Origin: Teredinibacter turnerae
Lineage (GTDB): Bacteria > Pseudomonadota > Gammaproteobacteria > Pseudomonadales > Cellvibrionaceae
NCBI RefSeq assembly: GCF_037935975.1
Contig: NZ_CP149817.1
Coordinates: 1,798,001 to 1,862,000 of the forward strand
Length of the DNA stretch: 64,000 nt
Direction of reading: 5' to 3'
This document shows, one piece after another, positions 9,029 through 17,020 of the stretch. The first letter of the stretch is position 1. The number at the start of each line of letters is the position of its first letter. The notes under the pieces are model-generated. The model searched no databases. It was not told where the DNA came from and saw only the letters and a list, made by a program, of their open reading frames with translations. The translations under genes were made by a program, and so were the position numbers.

Positions 9029-10069
9029 GTGATCAAAGTTGGTATTGTCGGTGGAACAGGGTATACGGGTGTTGAGCTATTGCGTTTACTGGCGGTTCAT
9101 CCGAAGGTGGAGGTAACACTTATCACTTCTCGGGCGGAGGCTGGTAAATGTGTCACCCAGTTGTTCCCAACTCTGCGCGGCCACTACGATGACCTTTACT
9201 TCAGTGAGCCAGAGAGTCATGCACTGGGGGCCTGTGATTTGGTGTTTTTTGCCACACCGCATGGGGTTGCACAGGCTATGATGAAAGAGGTTCTTGCGGC
9301 CGGTGTACGCGCAATTGACTTGTCTGCGGACTTCCGCATTCGGGATATAGAGGTCTGGGAAAAGTGGTACGGCCAACAACACGGTTGCCCTGAATTGGTA
9401 GCGCAAGCTGTGTATGGACTACCAGAGATCCACCGTGATCAGATTAAAGATGCACAACTCATCGCCTGCCCGGGTTGTTACCCCACGTCAATCCAGCTGG
9501 GTTTTTATCCGCTATTGGCGAACGATTTAATTGATCCCCGGTCTTTGATAGCCAGTAGTGCCTCCGGCGTGAGCGGTGCGGGCAAGCAGGCAAAAGTGGA
9601 CCTGCTGATGGCGGAAATGGGCGAAAGCTTCAAAACATACGCTGCCGGCGGTCACCGCCACCTGCCGGAAATTGAACAGGGGTTGCGCGATATGCAAACC
9701 CCCGATGCTGCTGAACCGGAACTCACGTTTGTGCCACACCTATTACCGATGATTCGCGGGATACATTCCACCTTGTTTGCGCGTCTTACAGAAAACGTGG
9801 ATTTGCAGGCATTGTTCGAAGATTTTTACGCAAATGAACCGTTCGTCGATGTGTTGCCTCAGGGTGTGTTGCCGGAGACCCGAAGTGTAAAAAGCAGCAA
9901 CATATGTCGTCTTGCCGTGCTGGAGCCCCAGTCGCGCGGTACTGTGGTAGTTACCTCGGTAATAGACAACCTGACTAAAGGTGCGTCCGGGCAGGGAATA
10001 CAGAATATGAATATTATGTTTGGTTTTGATGAAGCGATGGGCCTGGCGGCACCAGCGCTGTTGCCTTAG
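9029..10069 (+). CDS. argC: N-acetyl-gamma-glutamyl-phosphate reductase
   Basis: NADPH-dependent reduction of N-acetylglutamyl phosphate to the semialdehyde, third step of arginine synthesis; cytosolic. The N-terminal Rossmann motif is [21 protein letters not shown], followed by the dinucleotide/phosphate region FFATPHGVA and the catalytic block [19 protein letters not shown] with the active-site Cys. [11 protein letters not shown] and [11 protein letters not shown] are also family signatures. GTG at 9029 is chosen because GGAG (9019-9022) sits at correct spacing and the protein then begins at the normal place; a TTG at 9017 would add four residues. argC before a DUF6776 gene, bactofilin and erpA is a known order in pseudomonads. 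argJ of the same pathway is at 37520. Confidence 0.97.
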   Translation: MIKVGIVGGTGYTGVELLRLLAVHPKVEVTLITSRAEAGKCVTQLFPTLRGHYDDLYFSEPESHALGACDLVFFATPHGVAQAMMKEVLAAGVRAIDLSADFRIRDIEVWEKWYGQQHGCPELVAQAVYGLPEIHRDQIKDAQLIACPGCYPTSIQLGFYPLLANDLIDPRSLIASSASGVSGAGKQAKVDLLMAEMGESFKTYAAGGHRHLPEIEQGLRDMQTPDAAEPELTFVPHLLPMIRGIHSTLFARLTENVDLQALFEDFYANEPFVDVLPQGVLPETRSVKSSNICRLAVLEPQSRGTVVVTSVIDNLTKGASGQGIQNMNIMFGFDEAMGLAAPALLP

Positions 10070-10165
10070 CAAAGCAAGGTTCGGCACTCAGCTGGGCCTG
10101 ACCTAAAAACGCCTGGCAACCGCCTACGCGAAGAATAATAAGTACTTCTTTGGATACATAGTCGA

Positions 10166-10906
10166 ATGACAGTAGTTAAAGGCACCAAGCAATTTCCCTT
10201 GCGAGTCGTGCGCGATAGACCGGTGCTGCGTGCGTTGTCATACGTCCTGTTTGTCGCCGTGGTGTGTGGTACCGGTTACCTGAGCTATAACCTGGGGCAT
10301 TCAAAAGGGATGGCTGGCCGCGAGCAGGCGCTGGACGATGTCACCCGCTTGAGCGCAGCCTTGTTGACGCGTTCAAACCAGGTGGCGGAGCTGGAGCAGC
10401 AGATTGAGAACTTCAATCTCGGGGCTGAGATTGATCGCCAGGCAAATGAAGATGTGCGCCAGGAAGTTATCGAGCTCAAAGATCAGCTGGCAAAATTGCA
10501 GGAAGACAACAGTTTTTACCGAAACCTGATGGCGCCGAGTGGTAATAAAGTCGGGTTGAGTTTTGGTGCGGTTGAGATAGTCGATACAGATGTCGCCCGG
10601 CAATACAATTATAAAGTGGTGTTGCAGCAGCTCGCGGTAAATCATCAGCTTTTAAATGGCTACCTTATTGCGAAAGTGGTAGGTCGCCAGAACGGTGCAG
10701 AGGTCACCTTGCCTCTAAAAGATTTGTCGGAACAAGTCTCCGAAAATCGTATCAAACTGCGGTTCAAGTACTTTCAAACTGTTCAGGGGCGCCTTGCGCT
10801 GCCAGAAGGGTTTGAGCCAGAGCGACTGGAGTTGGAGGCTACATCAACGGGAAGTCGCGGCGTGACCGTGGAAAAACGTTTCGGATGGCTGGTTGAGGAG
10901 GCCTAA
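10166..10906 (+). CDS. DUF6776 family membrane protein with coiled coil
   Basis: 246 residues: a basic N-terminus, one transmembrane segment at about 22-42 (ALSYVLFVAVVCGTGYLSYNLGH), a long coiled coil at about 50-115 (QVAELEQQIENFNLG, EVIELKDQLAKLQEDNSFYRNLM) and a C-terminal beta-rich domain (FGAVEIVDTDVARQYNYKVV, LRFKYFQTVQGRLALPEGFEPE). Topology suggests an inner-membrane protein with the coil and C-terminal domain in the periplasm. This resembles the DUF6776 proteins located next to bactofilin in Pseudomonas relatives. It ends 3 bases before the bactofilin start, so the pair is co-translated and may act together. Molecular function unknown. Confidence 0.8.
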   Translation: MTVVKGTKQFPLRVVRDRPVLRALSYVLFVAVVCGTGYLSYNLGHSKGMAGREQALDDVTRLSAALLTRSNQVAELEQQIENFNLGAEIDRQANEDVRQEVIELKDQLAKLQEDNSFYRNLMAPSGNKVGLSFGAVEIVDTDVARQYNYKVVLQQLAVNHQLLNGYLIAKVVGRQNGAEVTLPLKDLSEQVSENRIKLRFKYFQTVQGRLALPEGFEPERLELEATSTGSRGVTVEKRFGWLVEEA

Positions 10907-10909
10907 TCC

Positions 10910-11377
10910 ATGTTTGGTAAGAAAAAAGACAGTCCTTTCGCGAATGGCGGCCATACGTTGTTTGACAATGCCCTGGAAATCGTGGGCGATGTGCGCTTTG
11001 GCGGAACCTTGGATATTGAAGGTCGTGTAAAAGGCAACGTGGTCGCAGATGCGGCTTCCGATGCGCTGGTGCGAGTGCGCTCCCGTGGTGAAGTGACAGG
11101 CGAAATTCGCGCTCCCAAAATCATTATTAACGGGCGTGTGAATGGCGATGTGCATTGTGCCAAACACCTGGAGTTAGCCGCCAATGCCGTGGTGGACGGG
11201 AATGTGTACTACAAGGTGATCGAGATGGTTAAAGGCGCGTCGGTGAATGGCAAGCTTATGCATATTGGAGACGAAGATAGCGCGGCCGGTAAGGATGCCG
11301 CAGCGACGCCAAGTGCCGATAGCGCGTCGGTCACCTCTCTGCAAACCGATGCATTGGCGTCCAGAGCTAAATCTTGA
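10910..11377 (+). CDS. Bactofilin (polymer-forming cytoskeletal protein)
   Basis: 155-residue bactofilin (DUF583 family). The core at about 18-115 shows the repeating right-handed beta-helix pattern: LEIVGDVRFGGTLDIEGRVKGNVVAD, VRVRSRGEVTGEIRAPKIIINGRVNGDVHCAKHLELAANAVVDGNVYYKVIEMVKGASVNGKLMH. Flanking tails are short and disordered (Ala/Ser/Asp-rich at the C-terminus). Bactofilins self-assemble into nucleotide-free filaments at the membrane and can recruit peptidoglycan hydrolases or motility factors. The membrane coiled-coil gene just upstream is a plausible anchor; that is inference from spacing. Ribosome site GAGGAGG precedes the ATG at 10910. Confidence 0.93.
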   Translation: MFGKKKDSPFANGGHTLFDNALEIVGDVRFGGTLDIEGRVKGNVVADAASDALVRVRSRGEVTGEIRAPKIIINGRVNGDVHCAKHLELAANAVVDGNVYYKVIEMVKGASVNGKLMHIGDEDSAAGKDAAATPSADSASVTSLQTDALASRAKS

Positions 11378-11462
11378 TACTTGACTGAAACACTCGGGTA
11401 CTCGGATAATTTGGTTCGAATGCAATAAGCGCGACAGTATAGCGCGGACAATTGAGGCAGAA

Positions 11463-11819
11463 ATGATGAGTGGTGTCGAGGAGTTTGTTCCAGAGCCCCT
11501 GTTGGTAACCCAGAACGCGGTTTCCAAAGTGAAAGATCTTATTGATGAAGAAGGCAATCCAGAGCTCAAGTTGCGAGTCTATGTAACGGGTGGTGGGTGC
11601 TCCGGTTTCCAATATGGGTTTGCATTTGATGAGGTCAGCGCGGACGACGATGCTCTGATCAAAAAATCTGGCGTTACCGTCTTGGTGGATTCTATGAGTT
11701 ACCCCTACTTGGTGGGCGCCACACTGGATTACCAGGAGGGCCTGCAAGGTTCGCGCTTTACGGTCGAAAACCCAAATGCGTCATCGACCTGCGGTTGTGG
11801 ATCTTCATTTTCGATCTAG
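11463..11819 (+). CDS. erpA: Iron-sulfur cluster insertion protein ErpA
   Basis: A-type Fe-S carrier protein (118 aa) that passes clusters to apo-enzymes, notably IspG/IspH in E. coli. The three conserved cysteines are present in [15 protein letters not shown] and the C-terminal CGCGSSFSI. The N-terminus [35 protein letters not shown] is typical of ErpA rather than IscA. Two adjacent ATGs (11463, 11466) both lie at usable distance from GAGG; the first is used. Together with argC, DUF6776 and bactofilin it follows the order found in pseudomonads. Confidence 0.95.
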   Translation: MMSGVEEFVPEPLLVTQNAVSKVKDLIDEEGNPELKLRVYVTGGGCSGFQYGFAFDEVSADDDALIKKSGVTVLVDSMSYPYLVGATLDYQEGLQGSRFTVENPNASSTCGCGSSFSI

Positions 11820-11825
11820 CTTGTA

Positions 11826-12332
11826 ATGCTGCGTCCGCTTGCCATGCTTTTTGTAGGTTTGCTCCTCTCTCCGGGTGTTTTAGCGGACGTCCCCCCCGCG
11901 CGTTTCGAAGGACGGGCGAAGCACTTGGATTCATTGGCGGCGCCGGCCCTTGCAGTCGCTGAGCTGGGCGAGCAGGGTTATCTGGCACGTATAGACCTTA
12001 ATTCCCCCGCCGATGTAGAAAGCGCACTACTGCGTGCGGAGTCGTGGTTCCATTCCGGTAAGTTGGCGCCCGGCCAGCCTCCATTGGCGTTTGTGATTCA
12101 CGGCCCGGAGGTTGCCATTTTTTTTCGGGAAAACTACCAAAAATATCGTCCTATTGTAGATCTTGCTGCCAAACTCAGCGCCTTTGAGGTGGTGGACGTG
12201 CGCGTATGCGAGACTAGCACCAGCGATCTGGACCACACCAGGGGTCATTTACAGCCTTTTGTTGACACAGTCCCTTTCGGCCCGGCAGAGATAGAGCGAC
12301 TGGTCAGTGAGGAAAATTACCTATATTTTTGA
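11826..12332 (+). CDS. Periplasmic DsrE/DsrF-like protein
   Basis: 168 residues with an evident signal peptide (MLRPLAMLFVGLLLSPGVLA, likely cleaved before DVPP). The mature part fits the DsrE/F-like fold: a strand with PPLAFVIHGPEVAIFF, then YQKYRPIVDLAAKLSAFEVVDVRVCETSTSDL with the single Cys after strand 3, and the closing FVDTVPFGPAEIERLVSEENYLYF. Cytoplasmic DsrE proteins relay sulfur through such a Cys; the exported subgroup has no settled role. It begins 6 bases after erpA and ends just before rnpB. No partner sulfurtransferase is nearby. Confidence 0.72.
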   Translation: MLRPLAMLFVGLLLSPGVLADVPPARFEGRAKHLDSLAAPALAVAELGEQGYLARIDLNSPADVESALLRAESWFHSGKLAPGQPPLAFVIHGPEVAIFFRENYQKYRPIVDLAAKLSAFEVVDVRVCETSTSDLDHTRGHLQPFVDTVPFGPAEIERLVSEENYLYF

Positions 12333-12376
12333 TCGTTCTCTTGTGCTTTAGTCATTGGCTTTGTACTCTTCGCTTC

Positions 12377-12722
<346 letters not shown>

Positions 12723-12731
12723 AATTCTATT

Positions 12732-12760
12732 AACACCCGGCAGTGTTACTGCCGGGTGTT
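12732..12760 (+). terminator. Hairpin after rnpB
   Basis: Perfect 13-bp stem, AACACCCGGCAGT with ACTGCCGGGTGTT, loop of three bases. It starts 10 bases after the rnpB P1 helix. The following bases are CCACCTTTAA, so the U-run is poor, but position and stability point to termination or 3'-end protection of the RNase P RNA. Confidence 0.75.
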
Positions 12761-12885
12761 CCACCTTTAAATCTTCGCATCAAGCGAAGGTATCGTTGCT
12801 CAAGTGGGCGCGTGTTGTCGGCTGGTATACGGAAGAACAGGCCGGCGCCCGAGGGAATTATGCCCTGTGGTGAAAAGGAAAACGC

Positions 12886-14892
12886 ATGTTGGATGTCATC
12901 TGGAACCCTGAACTCTCCGATATCGACATTAATGATCTTGGCGAAGAAATGGCCAGCTATCAGCGCAGCATGCTGGGTTGTGGTCATGGGTTCTGGGAGT
13001 GGGATCTCGGTACAAACAAGCTGCGCTGGTACGGCACTTTCTGGCGCGAGTTGGGTTATAGCGAGCTCGACATCCAGACGATGACTGCGCCCGAAGTATT
13101 GTTGAAGTATATTCACCCAGACGACAGAGCCGTCTTCCAGCAGGCAGTTACAGCGACTATCCGTGAAGGTGTCGCGTTAGACCTGTGCTACAGACTGCAG
13201 GCGAAAGCCGGTTACTATTTATGGGTTAGGGTAAATGGTCAGGGGTTTCGTGACGCGTCAGGCTGGACCCACCAGTTGGCTGGGGCCAACTACAACATCT
13301 CTCAATTAAAGCAAACTGAACAGGCGCTGCGGGCGAGTGAAGCACGTTACTCGCGTATTATCGCTGGTACTCGCGATGGCGTTTGGGATTGGAGCTTCGA
13401 AAATAACGTTATTTCCTTCTCTGATATTTGCTGGGAACAAATAGGTTTCACCGCGGAAGACGTTCGCGAGCGCAATTTGACATCAATTGCCGACTGGGAA
13501 GCACGCATGAGCCCGGTGGATGTGAAACGGTTTAAAGAGGCATTGCGCAAACATATTCTTGAGCGTGCTCCATTCGATATTGAGTACCAGATTAAGGCGA
13601 AAGATGGAACTCAGCGTTGGATAAGGGCTCGCGCGGAGGCGACCTATAACAAGGAGGGGCGCGCGGTAAAAATTTCGGGCAGTAATATGGATATTACTGA
13701 ATTAAAAAACACGCAGCTTGCCGTAGTTCAGGCAAAAGTGGCTGCAGAGCAGGCTAATCAGGCCAAGTCAGAGTTTCTCTCAAGTATGAGCCATGAATTG
13801 CGCACGCCGTTGAACGCAATCCTGGGTTACGTGCAGCTTTTTGACTATGACACCAACCTCACGCCCGATCAGTGCGACAACCTGCAAGAGGTGAAGAAAG
13901 CCGGCACCCATCTGCTACACCTGATCAACGAAGTGCTCGACCTGGCAAAGATCGAAGCAGGGCGGATGACGTTATCGATGGAGCCGGTATATCCCCAGCG
14001 GTTGCTGGACGAAGCTGTTCGATTGGTGTCGCCACTGGCGCAAGAGCAGGGGATCACGATTGAGCGTGATGCCCAGCAGCATGAGCAATCGGCTATTTTC
14101 GCCGACAACACCCGGCTCAAGCAGGCGCTGTTAAATTTGATTTCCAACGCGGTGAAATACAACACCAAAGACGGCAGCGTGAATATTTCGCTCACCACTG
14201 TGGGAGACGATAGTTTGCGCATCACGGTCACGGATACTGGGCGCGGCATTCCCGATGCTCTGCAAGCGCAGGTGTTTGAACCTTTTAATCGACTGCACGC
14301 TGAGCTTGGCGCGGTGGAGGGGAGTGGCGTCGGATTGGTTATCACCAAGCGACTCGTGGAAATGATGGGCGGTACCCTGGGGTTTCACAGTGAGGTGGGC
14401 ATTGGCTCTCGCTTTTGGATGGATCTGCCGCTGGCGAAAGAGGGTGCCAAATCCGTTTCAGTTCAAGCGGATGACGCATTCGCCCGCACACGAAAACTGC
14501 TCAATCTCGCGGAGCCTAAACGTATTTTGTATATCGAAGATAATCCTGCGAATACACGGCTGTTTGAGAAAATTATCCAGCGCTTCGAATTGTTGTCGGT
14601 CAAAACAGTGATGGAGCCCCTCTTGGGGTTGTACGAAGCCCGCACATCTCCGCCGGACCTGATCGTACTGGATATCAACTTGCCAGATCTGGATGGGTAC
14701 CAGGTACTGGAAGTACTCAAAAACGATTATTTAACCCGTGGAATCCCCGTGGTGGCTTTGTCAGCAAATGCGATGTCGCAGGATGTTGAGAAAGGCCTGC
14801 AAGCGGGCTTTGTTGATTACTTGACTAAACCGGTGGATGTTAACCGCTTGGTCGATGTGCTCAACCGGCATCTTGGTGGTGAGGACAGTTGA
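12886..14892 (+). CDS. Soluble PAS-PAS hybrid histidine kinase with receiver domain
   Basis: 668 residues, no transmembrane segment. Domains in order: PAS/PAC 1 (about 30-140; GHGFWEWDLGTNKLRWYGTF ... FHPDD-like IHPDDRAVFQQ), PAS/PAC 2 (about 155-275; DGVWDWSFENNVISFSD ... KDGTQRWIRARAEATYNKEGR), a short coil, HisKA with phospho-accepting His303 in SHELRTPLNAILGY, HATPase_c (NLISNAVKYN, DTGRGIPDALQAQVFEPFNR, GSGVGLVITKRLVEMMGG), and a C-terminal receiver whose phospho-acceptor is Asp596 (LDINLPDLDGYQVL) with the later Lys in DYLTKPVD. A cytoplasmic signal such as redox, light or a ligand is likely, but no cofactor motif is evident. No separate response regulator is adjacent. It lies between rnpB and mraZ, a site where Pseudomonas has no kinase. 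Confidence 0.93.
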   Translation: MLDVIWNPELSDIDINDLGEEMASYQRSMLGCGHGFWEWDLGTNKLRWYGTFWRELGYSELDIQTMTAPEVLLKYIHPDDRAVFQQAVTATIREGVALDLCYRLQAKAGYYLWVRVNGQGFRDASGWTHQLAGANYNISQLKQTEQALRASEARYSRIIAGTRDGVWDWSFENNVISFSDICWEQIGFTAEDVRERNLTSIADWEARMSPVDVKRFKEALRKHILERAPFDIEYQIKAKDGTQRWIRARAEATYNKEGRAVKISGSNMDITELKNTQLAVVQAKVAAEQANQAKSEFLSSMSHELRTPLNAILGYVQLFDYDTNLTPDQCDNLQEVKKAGTHLLHLINEVLDLAKIEAGRMTLSMEPVYPQRLLDEAVRLVSPLAQEQGITIERDAQQHEQSAIFADNTRLKQALLNLISNAVKYNTKDGSVNISLTTVGDDSLRITVTDTGRGIPDALQAQVFEPFNRLHAELGAVEGSGVGLVITKRLVEMMGGTLGFHSEVGIGSRFWMDLPLAKEGAKSVSVQADDAFARTRKLLNLAEPKRILYIEDNPANTRLFEKIIQRFELLSVKTVMEPLLGLYEARTSPPDLIVLDINLPDLDGYQVLEVLKNDYLTRGIPVVALSANAMSQDVEKGLQAGFVDYLTKPVDVNRLVDVLNRHLGGEDS

Positions 14893-15183
14893 TCTAGGCT
14901 TTTCCCCAGGCTTGTGTATATTTGCCTGTTTTTCATGACGAATGTCGCACCATTCTTTCCTTTCGGCGCTGATTCCTTGTCTCTGGCGCCATATTCCCTG
15001 CATCTATAAGCAACCATTCTACTAAACCTAAACAGTCTTGAACTTAAAGTAAATTCTAGAAGCTCGACTTAAGTCATTGCTTAATACCGTGTTTTTCGTC
15101 ATCAAGGCAGCTGTACATAGTGTGGTCACATTATAAAAGTGTCGATATTTCAAGGGCTTAGCTCAATCAGTCTCGAGTTTTTC

Positions 15184-15211
15184 TTGACTTTGCAGCTATG
15201 GGAAATATAGT
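15184..15211 (+). promoter_or_regulatory. Predicted sigma-70 promoter of the mra/dcw cluster
   Basis: TTGACT (15184-15189), 16-base spacer, TATAGT (15206-15211). Transcription would start near 15218, at the first MraZ box. The remaining part of the 412-base gap between the kinase and mraZ (14893-15183) holds nothing I can identify. Confidence 0.75.
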
Positions 15212-15219
15212 GTGCATAA

Positions 15220-15254
15220 GTGGTATTAAGTGGTGATTAGTGGTGTTTTGTGGA
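15220..15254 (+). promoter_or_regulatory. MraZ operator: four direct GTGG repeats at 10-bp period
   Basis: GTGGT at 15220, 15230 and 15240 and GTGGA at 15250, each exactly 10 bases apart. MraZ is known to bind tandem GTGG(G/T)-type repeats one helical turn apart upstream of its own gene and to repress the cluster. The boxes cover the predicted transcription start. A further GTGGGG at 15271 is one base out of register. Confidence 0.85.
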
Positions 15255-15304
15255 GCTAGGAACGGCTCCTGTGGGGAAACGGGTACTAAGGCGGCACAAT
15301 CAAC

Positions 15305-15748
15305 GTGTTTCAAGGCAATCAAGCGATCAATATGGACGCCAAAGGGCGTATGGCAATTCCGGCGATGCACCGGGATGCGCTTGCGTCTGCCTGTGGCGGA
15401 AGGATCGTAATGACGGCCCATACCGAGGATCGCTGCATTCTCATTTATCCAGAGCCTGAGTGGCAGGACATTCTGCCAAAAATTGAGGCTCTCCCCACCT
15501 TTAATAAGGCCGCACTCCGTGCTCAGCGCCTGCTCCTTGGTTACGCCTGTGCCATGGAGTTGGATGGCAACGGACGGGTGCTGGTGCCTCCTACACTGCG
15601 CAACTACGCCAACCTGGATAAAAAGCTCATGCTGGTTGGGATGGGCAAAAAATTTGAGCTATGGAGCGAAGAGTCATGGTGGGCCTCAGTGGCTGACCTG
15701 GATGTGGACGAAGAGCTGCCAGCAGAAATGCTTTCGCTTTCACTGTAG
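15305..15748 (+). CDS. mraZ: Transcriptional regulator MraZ
   Basis: First gene of the dcw cluster; DNA-binding protein of the AbrB/SpoVT superfamily that forms a ring and represses its own operon. 147 residues with the two tandem MraZ repeats: [25 protein letters not shown] (1-25) and [44 protein letters not shown] (about 80-125). Each contains the D-x-x-G-R-(M/V) DNA-contact motif. Start is GTG at 15305, about 50 bases after the predicted operator; the ribosome site is weak (AAGG, 13 bases upstream). rsmH follows after 8 bases. Confidence 0.96.
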   Translation: MFQGNQAINMDAKGRMAIPAMHRDALASACGGRIVMTAHTEDRCILIYPEPEWQDILPKIEALPTFNKAALRAQRLLLGYACAMELDGNGRVLVPPTLRNYANLDKKLMLVGMGKKFELWSEESWWASVADLDVDEELPAEMLSLSL

Positions 15749-15756
15749 GTAACGTA

Positions 15757-16692
15757 GTGACACAAGAGATTCATTACTCAGTGCTCCTAAAGGAGTCGGT
15801 GGACGCGTTGGTGACAAATGCTGACGGGGTGTACATCGACGGGACTTTTGGGCGGGGTGGGCACAGCCGTGCGATTCTGCAAAAACTCTCACCTAAGGGC
15901 AGATTGCTGGGGTTCGACAAGGATCCGGACGCTGTTGCATTCGGGCGTGAATTGGCTGGCAGCGATAAGCGGTTTTCAATGGTGCACGACTCCTTTGTGA
16001 ATATGGCGTCCCATTGGGCTTCTGTTGCGCAAGCGAAAAACTGGTCGTTAAGCGGTGTGTTGCTTGATCTTGGCGTGTCGTCTCCCCAGTTGGACCAGGC
16101 GGAGCGTGGCTTCAGCTTTATGCACGATGGTCCACTGGATATGCGGATGGATAATTCCTCTGGCCAGACGGCGGCTGAGTGGATAAACACGGCGGAAGAG
16201 AGTGAGCTGGCGTTCGTTATAAAAGAGTATGGCGAGGAGCGCTTTGCTCGGCGAATGGCGAGGGCAATTGTTGCTGAGCGTGAAAAATCGCCCATCACTC
16301 AAACGCTAAGGCTGGCAAATATTGTGAGCGAAGCGAACCCCAAATGGGAGAAGGGCAAGCATCCGGCGACACGCGCTTTTCAAGCGATAAGAATATTTAT
16401 AAATCGTGAGTTGGATGATTTAACGGCGACGCTTGCGCAATCTCTGGAAATATTGCCCTCTGGCGGCAGGCTGGTTGTTATTAGCTTTCATTCGCTCGAG
16501 GACCGTATCGTAAAGCGTTTTATGCGTGATCAGGCGCGCGGCAAGCAGTTCCCCGCGGGCATGCCCGTTACTGAGGATATGCTTGAAAAAACATTGAAAA
16601 CGCTAGGCAAAGCACAGCGCGCCGGAGACAGAGAACTGGCGGAAAATATACGTTCACGGAGTGCAACTTTGCGCGTGGCAGAAAAACTATAG
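15757..16692 (+). CDS. rsmH: 16S rRNA (cytosine1402-N4)-methyltransferase
   Basis: SAM-dependent methyltransferase (MraW/RsmH) acting on C1402 in the ribosomal P site. 311 residues, normal length. Motifs: [36 protein letters not shown] (SAM motif I), [47 protein letters not shown], and the late [23 protein letters not shown] start at 15757, 8 bases after mraZ with GTAGGTAACG in between. ftsL begins 7 bases after its stop. Confidence 0.97.
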   Translation: MTQEIHYSVLLKESVDALVTNADGVYIDGTFGRGGHSRAILQKLSPKGRLLGFDKDPDAVAFGRELAGSDKRFSMVHDSFVNMASHWASVAQAKNWSLSGVLLDLGVSSPQLDQAERGFSFMHDGPLDMRMDNSSGQTAAEWINTAEESELAFVIKEYGEERFARRMARAIVAEREKSPITQTLRLANIVSEANPKWEKGKHPATRAFQAIRIFINRELDDLTATLAQSLEILPSGGRLVVISFHSLEDRIVKRFMRDQARGKQFPAGMPVTEDMLEKTLKTLGKAQRAGDRELAENIRSRSATLRVAEKL

Positions 16693-16699
16693 GTGAGTG

Positions 16700-17020
16700 A
16701 TGGGCGGTCGAGGTTCTGGCAAAAAGACACAGCTAAAGCAGCAGGTTTCCGTGTTGGGAAATCTGCTGTTTTTGGGTTTGTGGTTTGGTGCTTTCGGCAG
16801 TGCAGTCGGTGTTGTCTACTCCTCTTTTAAAGCTCGCCAATCGACGCATCAACTGGAAATGCTGCGCAAGGAGTCCAATACATTGCAGGTGCGGTCTGGC
16901 CAGTACTTACTCGAAAAAAGTACTTGGGCAGCCTATGCGCGGGTAGAGGATATAGCGGTTAACAAGCTAAAAATGCAGGTACCTGACTCTTCCAAAACAG
17001 TGCTGGTAAAACGTCAATGA
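16700..17020 (+). CDS. ftsL: Cell division protein FtsL
   Basis: Bitopic division protein that forms a periplasmic coiled coil with FtsB and joins FtsQ and the FtsWI synthase at the septum. 106 residues: basic cytoplasmic N-terminus (MGGRGSGKKTQLKQQ), one transmembrane helix (about 17-38), then a leucine-zipper-like coil (THQLEMLRKESNTLQVRSGQYLLEKSTWAAYARVEDIAVNKLKM) and the short C-terminal VPDSSKTVLV. Identified by position plus this architecture, as FtsL sequences diverge strongly. ATG at 16700 follows AGGTGAG; a GTG directly before it (16697) is possible. ATGA overlap with ftsI. Confidence 0.92.
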   Translation: MGGRGSGKKTQLKQQVSVLGNLLFLGLWFGAFGSAVGVVYSSFKARQSTHQLEMLRKESNTLQVRSGQYLLEKSTWAAYARVEDIAVNKLKMQVPDSSKTVLVKRQ

